5,282 nucleotides of DNA, from assembly GCA_937958665.1 (NCBI GenBank), contig CALGNM010000212.1, positions 1-5,282 on the forward strand, written 5' to 3'. The position numbers and the translations under genes are program-made. Shown here piece after piece: positions 1-5,194 of the stretch. The notes beneath the pieces were generated by a model, which saw only the letters and a program-made list of their open reading frames with translations, had not been told where the DNA came from and did no database searches. The DNA is from an uncultured bacterium (GTDB taxonomy: Bacteria > Edwardsbacteria > AC1 > EtOH8). Positions within the stretch are counted from its first letter, which is position 1. Each line of letters opens with the position of its first letter.

Positions 1-47
1 GATATCGTATTCGGTGACTGGAGTTCAGACGTGTGCTCTTCCGATCT
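1..47 (+). other. Illumina library adapter with probable i7 index (contamination)
   Basis: Positions 14-47 match the 34-base TruSeq Read 2 adapter, from GTGACTGGAGTTC to the final CTCTTCCGATCT. The first three bases, GAT, fit the end of the P7 primer (…CGAGAT). That leaves a 10-base stretch at 4-13 (ATCGTATTCG) in exactly the place of an i7 index. This segment is synthetic and should be trimmed; genuine DNA starts at about 48. Reading frames through it give the familiar adapter peptides (TGVQTCALPI and LFRS), which would create false N-termini on the next gene. The adapter match is seen directly; the index and P7 assignment is inferred from position. Confidence 0.97.
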
Positions 48-53
48 GGGGAA

Positions 54-269
54 ATGGGCCAGATCACCAGGGATATGACCATAATGGAGGTGGTCAACAA
101 ATATCCCCAGAGCATCAAGGTGTTCTTCGAACACGGTCTGTTCTGCATCGGCTGCAACGTGGCCTACCGGGAGACGGTAGAGCAGGGCGCGGCAGCCCAT
201 GGTATAGAAGTGGACAAACTGCTGGAAAGGCTCAACGCCGAGGTCGCCCCGAAGGAACCAGCCCAATAG
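54..269 (+). CDS. DUF1858 / HCP-associated redox disulfide domain protein
   Basis: A 71-residue protein that is a single DUF1858-type domain, the family also described as the hybrid-cluster-protein-associated redox disulfide domain. The sequence shows the family layout: an N-terminal DMTIMEVVNKYP segment, then FFEHGLFCIGC with a CxxC pair at Cys31 and Cys34, then a helical part with ETVEQGAAAHGI and a final KLLERLN. The cysteine pair suggests thiol-disulfide or metal-related chemistry, but the family's biochemical role is not established. It is probably cytoplasmic, with no signal peptide or membrane segment. I chose ATG 54, preceded by GGGGAA; the open frame continues upstream only into adapter. 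As only six genuine bases precede this ATG, a slightly longer native start cannot be excluded. It converges on the HAD gene. Confidence 0.85.
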   Translation: MGQITRDMTIMEVVNKYPQSIKVFFEHGLFCIGCNVAYRETVEQGAAAHGIEVDKLLERLNAEVAPKEPAQ

Positions 270-285
270 AACCAACTCGTAAAGC

Positions 286-319
286 AGCAAGCCCGGCCTT
301 TGAAAAGGCCGGGCTTGCT
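286..319. terminator. Perfect 15-bp hairpin, probable bidirectional terminator
   Basis: AGCAAGCCCGGCCTT (286-300) and its exact reverse complement (305-319) flank a TGAA loop. The stem is GC-rich with no mismatch. It lies 16 bases after the DUF1858 stop codon and runs into the stop codon of the convergent HAD gene (318-320), so it can serve both transcripts. The T-tracts are weak: the plus strand leaves the stem with GCTACATT and the minus strand with TTTACGAG. Termination is therefore inferred from position and stem strength. Confidence 0.8.
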
Positions 320-1043
320 ACATTCTGTTCAGCAGTTGGGGCAGGCTGGCTATAGTTTCTATCACATGGCACCCAGGCTTGGGGGGGCCGCAGGGGGATA
401 TCCACACCGCCCGGAGTCCGGCCGAATTCGCTCCCTCCACATCATTATTCCAACTGTCGCCGACATGGACGGTGGAATCATTCTGGGCTCCCAATGCCGC
501 CAAGGCCAAACGGAAAATGGCCGGATCTGGCTTACGGACGATGGTTTCGTCTGAGAACAGTTTGGCCGAAAAGAATCCGGATATGCCTAATTCATCCATC
601 AGGCTCCGGAGTGCCTTTCCCGGGCTTCGGCCGGTGTTGCAGATCAGCCCCAGGGAAAATCCTTGTCCGACCATGGCCTTCAGCGCCTGGGGGACGCCCT
701 CTATCAGCCGGGGGGGGTGTTTCAGCACGGCCGTGGCGTAGCTGTGTGCTATGGCCTCGAACCGGGGGGTGTCGATCCGATCGGCCAGGCCTTCCTGGAT
801 CAGGTTCAGAAATAGCCGCACCTGCTGTTCAAAACTGACATCACGGGCGGCGTCCCAGTAGCCGGTACATGACTGCCAGGTTGCCTCGTGGGCCTTTGAC
901 ACGATGTTGTAATCCACCCCGGGATATACGTCCTTCAGTTTGTCCATGGTCTTTCTGACCCGGTATTCGGTTCGCAGGGCATCAAGCCGGGGGGAATCGG
1001 CAATCAGAGTTTCCCATAAATCCAGGGTGACAAAACGGATCAT
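318..1043 (-). CDS. HAD-superfamily hydrolase, DxWxTL variant
   Basis: A cytoplasmic protein of 241 residues with the Rossmann-like HAD motifs in order. Motif I is TLDLWETL, with nucleophile Asp8. Motif II is LICNTG, with Thr137. The motif III lysine is Lys171 in RKPDP. Motif IV is GDSWNND, with Asp196 and Asp201. Residues about 15-110 form a helical cap insert of the C1 type. The usual second aspartate of motif I (DxD) is Trp10 here; 2-haloacid dehalogenases and other HAD groups also lack it, so a standard phosphatase activity should not be assumed. The substrate is unknown. The start ATG overlaps the stop of the large upstream gene as ATGA, with GGAAG (1051-1055) seven bases before it, so the two are probably cotranscribed and translationally coupled. 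The stop codon runs into the convergent terminator. Confidence 0.88.
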   Translation of the reverse strand: MIRFVTLDLWETLIADSPRLDALRTEYRVRKTMDKLKDVYPGVDYNIVSKAHEATWQSCTGYWDAARDVSFEQQVRLFLNLIQEGLADRIDTPRFEAIAHSYATAVLKHPPRLIEGVPQALKAMVGQGFSLGLICNTGRSPGKALRSLMDELGISGFFSAKLFSDETIVRKPDPAIFRLALAALGAQNDSTVHVGDSWNNDVEGANSAGLRAVWISPCGPPKPGCHVIETIASLPQLLNRM

Positions 1044-2911
1044 GCTATGGCTTCCAGGTCGGAACCAAGGGCCTTCTGCTGTTCCGGGTTGAGGGGAGAC
1101 CCCCCGGCGCTGAGGCTGAAAAGCAGCAGGTTGATGTCCTCAATGTCGGCCCGGCAGACCGAGATGACTTGGAAGCGGCTGACCGCCTCAAAGATGCCCT
1201 TCAGCCTATCCTGGCTGTGGCGGGCCGCCACCGCCAGGGCGGTGAAGGCAGGTTCGCCTTCGACCAGCCGCATATCCTGAAAGACCGCCGTCAGCGGCCG
1301 GCCGTCGGCCATCTGGTCGTAGGCCCGGTACTCCAGGAGCACCTGGTCGGCGATTGATTCGTTGGTCACCTCGGGATTCAGCAGGCATCGGTCGCCAATA
1401 CTATAGAACAAAGGCTTGACCTTTTCGACCGGGATGCCTAGCTTATCAGCAAGGTCGGAGACCGCCTTCAGCCTCATCTGGCGCAGGGCCCGGCTGGTGC
1501 GGTCGAAGATCCGGAGCTTGGGTCCGAAGTCGGCCACCATTTTTGCCGCCTGCTCGATGCGGTTATAGATCTCCTCGTCATTCCAGCTCTCCCGCTGCTG
1601 GCCGAACAACCTGCGGCGGTCGATCCAGATGTCTACTATGGAGATTTCCTGCAAGTGCTCAATCTGGTTTCTGAGGCTGGTGATGAGGTTGGGCTTGTCC
1701 GGCATGGCCGCCGACAACCCGGCTACGGCCGAAATTGACCGGACAACCGCTGGGCCAAATCCCCGGTCGTTTCCGGAAGCCACCATGATAAGCTTGAAAT
1801 GATCCGGGGCATGGGGGTGGATGTATCCCTGAGGAATGGCGATGTCTCGTTCCTCGTCTATCATCAGAGGAATGATTTTACGGCGGACCAGTTCCACCCC
1901 CGGAGTGGGGCCCAGGGTCTCCCGTTGGGAAGGCAACTGACGGATCTCTTCCTCCAATCGGCCCAACAGGTGGCGGGATAATGGCTGGTCCTCCTGGTCG
2001 GTCAGCTCCAGGTGGAACACCGACAGCTGGTCGGCGGTAAAATAGGCGTAGTCCTCATAGCGACGGTGGCCTGGCACGATCTCTCCGATCAGCCTCATGA
2101 GACGGTCGAAGGTCAGGCTCTGTTCTCTGGTGATTACCGTGACTCCGGTCAGGAGCTTGTCCTTGTATTGCACCTGCTGGAAGTCGATCTCAAGGCGGGC
2201 AGCCCCGCTGCGAAGTTTCTTCTTTAGCTGGTAGTTGACCAGTATCTGGTTGGCCACCGATTCCAATGTCCGGTGGGACACATAGGAGTCGTGTCGGGAG
2301 ATGAAGAACTTGAGGGCCTCGCCGCCGTCGCCGAGGATCTCCGCCAGGTCTTCCGGGGGCAGCTTGGCGCGCAGCAGTTCGGTGACCGAGGTGAAGGCGT
2401 AGAGACGGCGGGCCTCCTGGCGCTGGAGGGTCCGCTTGGCAGCGTCCTTGGCGGAAATCACGCTCAATCGCTCCTGGATCTTGGCCCGGGCTATGTCCAG
2501 GGCGTTCTGGGTCAGGTGGGGGGAAAGCTCCACCTCCATCAACACCACCCCCAGCTTGTCTCGGTTGCGGCGGAGAATGAAGCCGTGGGTATAAGCAATG
2601 TTCAAGCCGGCCTCATGGACCGTCCCCAAACAGGCATCAGCCAGGCCGGCCCAGTCGGGGGCCAGCACCCCAAAGAGCAGGGAGGGCAGCCCTGGTTCGG
2701 ACTTGGCCACCGAGACCTTTTCTGTGATCACATGGGACATCCCCGGCAGAAGGTCCTCCTCGCGCAGCAGCCGGATCAGCACCGCCCTTTCTTGGGCGGT
2801 CAACCTGCCGGCATAGGCGGTCCCCTTGGTGATCATCCGATTGAAGGCCGCTATCTGTCTGGGGGTCAAGGACAGATGGGACAGGAAGGGATAGATTTGT
2901 GATAGCCTCAT
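1040..2911 (-). CDS. Large multi-ACT-like domain protein, function unknown
   Basis: About 623 residues from ATG 2911 (625 from the in-frame TTG at 2917). I do not recognise it as a named protein. An N-terminal helical segment is followed by a stretch at about 76-129 that looks like an ACT domain: LFGVLAPDWAGLAD, then HEAGLNIAYTH, then LGVVLMEVEL. Similar beta-alpha-beta-beta patterns occur at about 250-303 (LLTGVTVITREQ), 370-431 (HFKLIMVASGNDRG) and 554-601 (FTALAVAARHSQDRLKG), with charged helical linkers such as QLKKKLRSG between them. No nucleotide-binding loop, DNA-binding motif, signal peptide or membrane helix was seen. ACT domains usually bind amino acids or other small ligands; large NAD-dependent glutamate dehydrogenases have comparable ACT-rich N-terminal regions, but their catalytic part is absent here. 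It is first in an operon with the HAD gene and divergent from panB. The gene itself is secure; the domain reading is by eye. Confidence 0.75.
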   Translation of the reverse strand: MRLSQIYPFLSHLSLTPRQIAAFNRMITKGTAYAGRLTAQERAVLIRLLREEDLLPGMSHVITEKVSVAKSEPGLPSLLFGVLAPDWAGLADACLGTVHEAGLNIAYTHGFILRRNRDKLGVVLMEVELSPHLTQNALDIARAKIQERLSVISAKDAAKRTLQRQEARRLYAFTSVTELLRAKLPPEDLAEILGDGGEALKFFISRHDSYVSHRTLESVANQILVNYQLKKKLRSGAARLEIDFQQVQYKDKLLTGVTVITREQSLTFDRLMRLIGEIVPGHRRYEDYAYFTADQLSVFHLELTDQEDQPLSRHLLGRLEEEIRQLPSQRETLGPTPGVELVRRKIIPLMIDEERDIAIPQGYIHPHAPDHFKLIMVASGNDRGFGPAVVRSISAVAGLSAAMPDKPNLITSLRNQIEHLQEISIVDIWIDRRRLFGQQRESWNDEEIYNRIEQAAKMVADFGPKLRIFDRTSRALRQMRLKAVSDLADKLGIPVEKVKPLFYSIGDRCLLNPEVTNESIADQVLLEYRAYDQMADGRPLTAVFQDMRLVEGEPAFTALAVAARHSQDRLKGIFEAVSRFQVISVCRADIEDINLLLFSLSAGGSPLNPEQQKALGSDLEAIA

Positions 2912-2920
2912 AACCAAATA

Positions 2921-2930
2921 ATGATATCAT
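2921..2930. promoter_or_regulatory. ATGATATCAT palindrome over the -10 box
   Basis: This is a perfect 10-base palindrome covering the whole -10 hexamer of the minus-strand promoter. Beyond the core, the symmetry continues only imperfectly with one extra base (AATAAG on one side, TATT on the other). A dimeric repressor site is possible from its place over the promoter, but a 10-base AT-rich palindrome can also arise by chance. Confidence 0.3.
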
Positions 2931-2948
2931 CTTATTAGATAATGTCAA
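2921..2948 (-). promoter_or_regulatory. Near-consensus sigma70-type promoter for the ACT-like/HAD operon
   Basis: On the minus strand, TTGACA (2948-2943, a perfect -35) is followed after 16 bases by TATCAT (2926-2921, 5 of 6 matches to TATAAT). A start site about seven bases further on would fall near 2914, only about three bases before ATG 2911. No Shine-Dalgarno sequence is visible before that ATG, so the transcript may be leaderless or nearly so. The hexamers are seen; the start site is inferred. Confidence 0.65.
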
Positions 2949-3003
2949 GAGAAAAGAGAACGCCGCCCCGACGACAGTTGTTCGCCCGGCTTTTTTCTTG
3001 ATT
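2943..3003. repeat. Inverted repeat carrying both divergent -35 regions
   Basis: TCAAGAGAAAAG (2945-2956) and CTTTTTTCTTGA (2990-3001) are inverted copies with 11 of 12 matches. Read in the direction of transcription, each arm gives CTTTT(C/T)TCTTGA and leads into the -35 hexamer of its own promoter: TTGACA on the minus strand and TTGATT on the plus strand. The spacer between the arms is GC-rich. The pairing arms are AT-rich and far apart, so two oriented protein-binding or promoter elements seem likelier than an RNA hairpin. Confidence 0.5.
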
Positions 3004-3026
3004 TTTAACGGGTTTTAGTGTATCCT
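2998..3026 (+). promoter_or_regulatory. panB: Candidate promoter for the pan operon
   Basis: TTGATT (2998-3003) is followed after 17 bases by TATCCT (3021-3026). The -35 matches consensus at 4 of 6 positions and the -10 at 4 of 6. It is weak on its own, but the mirrored CTTTT-TCTTGA element on the divergent promoter supports it. A start near 3033 would give panB a leader of roughly 70 bases. The leader ends in an AT-rich stretch and a small hairpin at the ribosome binding site. Confidence 0.35.
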
Positions 3027-3080
3027 TGGAAGGGTCAAATGGCTGTTAATCGAATGGATGGTTTGAATTTATATATTAAA

Positions 3081-3095
3081 CTCGCAAAGCGAGGA
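3081..3095 (+). promoter_or_regulatory. panB: panB ribosome binding site inside a small hairpin
   Basis: GAGGA (3091-3095) sits eight bases before ATG 3104 and is a good Shine-Dalgarno sequence. CTCGC (3081-3085) is exactly complementary to GCGAG (3089-3093) across an AAA loop, so most of the site could be paired. A five-base stem with a three-base loop is only modestly stable, so any effect on translation is speculative. Confidence 0.5.
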
Positions 3096-3103
3096 CGGCT
3101 GAG

Positions 3104-3916
3104 ATGAACAAGGAAAAAGTCACCACTCGCACCCTGCTGAAAATGAAGCAGAAAGGCGAGAAGATCGCCTCCCTGACGGCTTACGATTACCTGACCGCCC
3201 GGCTGCTGGACGAGTGTGGAATAGACCTGATTCTGGTGGGAGATTCGGCTGCCATGGTGTTTGCCGGCTACGATAACACCCTGCCCATCACCATGGAGAA
3301 CATGTTATATCATGCAGCGGCGGTCAAGAGGGGGGTGAAGAGGGCCATGGTGGTAGCCGATATGCCGTTTCTATCCTACCAAACTTCTATCGCCGATGCG
3401 GCCTACAACGCCGGGCGCTTTCTCAAGGAGTCCGGGGCCGAGGCGGTCAAGCTGGAGGGCGGACGGGTAGCGGCGCCCATAGTCAAGAACCTGGTGGAAC
3501 GCGGCATTCCGGTGATGGGACACTTGGGGCTGACCCCCCAGTCCATCCATAAGTTCGGGGGTTATCAGCTGCAGGCCAAGGACAAGGAGTCTTCCGAACG
3601 GCTGATGGCGGCGGCCAAGGCCCTGGAGAGCGCCGGATGTTTTGCCATAGTGCTGGAGAAAATTCCACATCAGGTGGCTAAAAAGGTCTCGGAAAGCCTG
3701 ACCATTCCCACCATCGGCATAGGGGCCGGGCCCCACTGCGACGGGCAGATCCTGGTGGTGGACGACATGGACGGGCGTTTCGAGGATTTCGTCCCCAAGT
3801 TCGTGCGGCAGTATGCCCATATAGCCAAAGATATGAGGCAGGCGTTCAAGAGGTACATCGGGGATGTGAAGGGCAAGACATTCCCGAACATGGACGAAAG
3901 CTTTTCCGAGGAATGA
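3104..3916 (+). CDS. panB: 3-methyl-2-oxobutanoate hydroxymethyltransferase (ketopantoate synthase)
   Basis: PanB transfers a hydroxymethyl group from 5,10-methylene-tetrahydrofolate to 3-methyl-2-oxobutanoate, giving 2-dehydropantoate, the first committed step to pantothenate. It is a cytoplasmic TIM-barrel enzyme. The 270 residues match the family length. Visible motifs are LTAYDYLTA, VGDSAAMV with metal ligand Asp47, VVADMPF with metal ligand Asp86, AVKLEGG with Glu118, MGHLGLTPQSIHKFGGY, VLEKIP with probable catalytic Glu185, and IPTIGIGAGPHCDGQ. Two spots differ from the commonest form: GDSAAM in place of GDSLGM, and VVDDMDG where many enzymes have a histidine (HDMLG or HDLLG); neither removes a catalytic residue. 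ATG 3104 has a good ribosome binding site and fits the family N-terminus. It is the first gene of panB-panC-panD, divergent from the ACT-like gene. Confidence 0.97.
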   Translation: MNKEKVTTRTLLKMKQKGEKIASLTAYDYLTARLLDECGIDLILVGDSAAMVFAGYDNTLPITMENMLYHAAAVKRGVKRAMVVADMPFLSYQTSIADAAYNAGRFLKESGAEAVKLEGGRVAAPIVKNLVERGIPVMGHLGLTPQSIHKFGGYQLQAKDKESSERLMAAAKALESAGCFAIVLEKIPHQVAKKVSESLTIPTIGIGAGPHCDGQILVVDDMDGRFEDFVPKFVRQYAHIAKDMRQAFKRYIGDVKGKTFPNMDESFSEE

Positions 3917-3918
3917 TC

Positions 3919-3954
3919 AGACCCCTCCCTACCCTCCCCCAGTGGGAGAGGGAA
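3919..3954. repeat. GC-rich palindromic repeat unit between panB and panC
   Basis: The core is CCCTCCCCC (3932-3940), an AGT loop, then GGGAGAGGG (3944-3952), pairing with one mismatch. A related CCCTCCCT lies just upstream at 3923-3930. This resembles the small intergenic palindromes of the CCCTCTCCC…GGGAGAGGG kind that are dispersed in many bacterial genomes and give PLPxGERE-like peptides when translated; here the frame reads PLPTLPQWEREL. Only one copy is present in the window, so its repetitive nature is inferred from resemblance. It could act as a weak attenuator or mRNA stabiliser inside the operon. Confidence 0.6.
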
Positions 3955-3966
3955 TTATTAAGTGAT

Positions 3967-4809
3967 ATGATAATAGTTAAAACCATAAAGCAGATCAGAC
4001 AAGCTGTTGCCGGACAGAAGAAGCGGGGCAAACGGATCGGTTTTGTGCCCACCATGGGGGCCTTGCATGAAGGGCATCTGTCGCTGATACGGCTAGCGAA
4101 GAAGCATTCGGACTTTGTAGTGGTTTCCATTTTTGTGAATCCCACCCAGTTCGGCCCCAAGGAGGATTACAAGAAATACCCCCGGAACCTGAAGAAGGAT
4201 GCGGCGCTCTGCCAGACCGCCGGGGCCGACCTGATCTTTTCCCCAAATGTCAAAGAAGTCTATCCCGAAGGTTTTTCCACATTTATTAATGTCGAAGGGT
4301 TGACCCAAGGGTTATGCGGTGCCTCGCGCCCCGGGCATTTTAGGGGCGTGGCCACGGTGGTTGCCAAGCTGTTTAATATCATTCAGCCGGAAGTTGCTAT
4401 TTTCGGACAGAAAGACGCCCAGCAGCTGGCAGTGATCCGGCGGATGGTTAAAGAACTGGACCTGCCGGTAAAGATAATTGGGGCGCCGATAGTGCGGGAG
4501 CGCGACGGTCTGGCCATGAGCTCGCGCAATGCTTATCTGACGCTGGAGGAAAGAGCGGAGGCCCCGACTCTTTTTAGAGCATTGCAACTGGCAGAGAACA
4601 TGGTGAAAAGAGGCAAGAGAGAGGCTGAAAGCGTAAAATCCGATATTGTTAAATTGCTGAGAAGCGATGCTCCCTTGGCGGAGATAGATTATGTTGAAGT
4701 AGTTGATAATGAGACCTTGTCGCCGATAAAAAAGATATCAAGCCGGGCCCTGATAGCAATGGCCGTAAAGTTCCCGAACGCCAGGCTTATTGATAATGTT
4801 ACAGTTTAA
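3967..4809 (+). CDS. panC: Pantoate--beta-alanine ligase (pantothenate synthetase)
   Basis: PanC condenses pantoate with beta-alanine using ATP, through a pantoyl-adenylate, to form pantothenate in the cytoplasm. The 280 residues agree with the family. The nucleotidyltransferase signature FVPTMGALHEGHLSLI carries Met30, His34 and His37 of the HIGH-like motif. Further motifs are SIFVNPTQFGPKEDYKKYPR, the FGQKDAQQL segment, and MSSRNAYL, the KMSKS-like loop. The frame stays open upstream to ATG 3913, which overlaps the panB stop as ATGA, but those 18 codons translate a palindromic repeat (PLPTLPQWEREL) and have no counterpart in PanC. I therefore prefer ATG 3967, which gives the normal N-terminus MIIVKTIKQIRQ. 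The only Shine-Dalgarno-like sequence, GAGAGGGA, lies in the repeat about 12 bases upstream. The last 250 bases are noticeably more AT-rich than the rest of the operon. Confidence 0.96.
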   Translation: MIIVKTIKQIRQAVAGQKKRGKRIGFVPTMGALHEGHLSLIRLAKKHSDFVVVSIFVNPTQFGPKEDYKKYPRNLKKDAALCQTAGADLIFSPNVKEVYPEGFSTFINVEGLTQGLCGASRPGHFRGVATVVAKLFNIIQPEVAIFGQKDAQQLAVIRRMVKELDLPVKIIGAPIVRERDGLAMSSRNAYLTLEERAEAPTLFRALQLAENMVKRGKREAESVKSDIVKLLRSDAPLAEIDYVEVVDNETLSPIKKISSRALIAMAVKFPNARLIDNVTV

Positions 4810-4831
4810 TTGAAAAGCACAAAGGGAAGCC

Positions 4832-5194
4832 ATGTTCCGTATTCTCTGCAAATCCAAGATCCACCGAGCCACGTTGACCGGGGCCAACCTACACTACGAA
4901 GGCTCCATAGCCATAGACCAGGCGCTGATCGAGGCGGCCGACATCCTGCCCAACGAGATCGTCCAGGTGGTGAACATCAACAACGGGAACCGCTTCGAGA
5001 CCTACGTCATCAAGGCCCCCCGCAGGTCCGGGACCATCACCCTCAACGGGGCGGCGGCCCGACTGGGTCTTCCCGGCGACAAAGTGATCATCATTTCCTC
5101 CTGTTACAAGGATGACGCTGAGGCTCGCAAGCACAAGCCCATGATCGTTTGCGTGGACGACAGGAACCACATCGCCCAAAAGACCAAGCTATGA
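4832..5194 (+). CDS. panD: Aspartate 1-decarboxylase (pyruvoyl-dependent)
   Basis: PanD decarboxylates L-aspartate to beta-alanine, the second substrate of PanC. The 120-residue proenzyme cleaves itself between Gly24 and Ser25, and Ser25 becomes the pyruvoyl group. The sequence shows the expected features: Lys9 in [14 protein letters not shown] with Gly24-Ser25, Arg54, Thr57 and Tyr58 in NGNRFETYV, Asn72 and the NGAAARLG turn, then [13 protein letters not shown]. All processing and active-site positions are intact and the length is typical, so this is the bacterial PanD type and not the unrelated PLP enzyme. AGGGAAG (4823-4829) precedes ATG 4832. It begins 22 bases after panC and overlaps the following gene as ATGA, so it belongs to the same operon. 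Confidence 0.97.
   Translation: MFRILCKSKIHRATLTGANLHYEGSIAIDQALIEAADILPNEIVQVVNINNGNRFETYVIKAPRRSGTITLNGAAARLGLPGDKVIIISSCYKDDAEARKHKPMIVCVDDRNHIAQKTKL

Noticed and set aside
33-53. N-terminal extension MLFRSGE on the DUF1858 protein
   Set aside because: The residues up to LFRS come from the adapter; the family match starts at or just after ATG 54.
14-355. Open frame of 113 codons beginning TGVQTCALPI
   Set aside because: Its N-terminus is translated Illumina adapter and the rest is a shifted frame of the DUF1858 gene and the terminator.
2273-2902. 209-codon open frame antisense to the ACT-like gene
   Set aside because: It is a mirror of GC-rich codon use in the real minus-strand gene and shows no recognisable domain or ribosome binding site.
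2957-2997. Rho-independent terminator suggested by a GC-rich stretch followed by six T
   Set aside because: I could not fold a convincing GC stem before the T-run, and no gene ends upstream of it on the plus strand.
3027-3103. pan-type riboswitch-like RNA in the panB leader
   Set aside because: Only short pairings (five bases) are visible, and I could not establish the known motif by eye.
4810-5115. 101-codon open frame overlapping panD
   Set aside because: It is a shifted frame of panD; the panD frame carries all family motifs and its own ribosome binding site.
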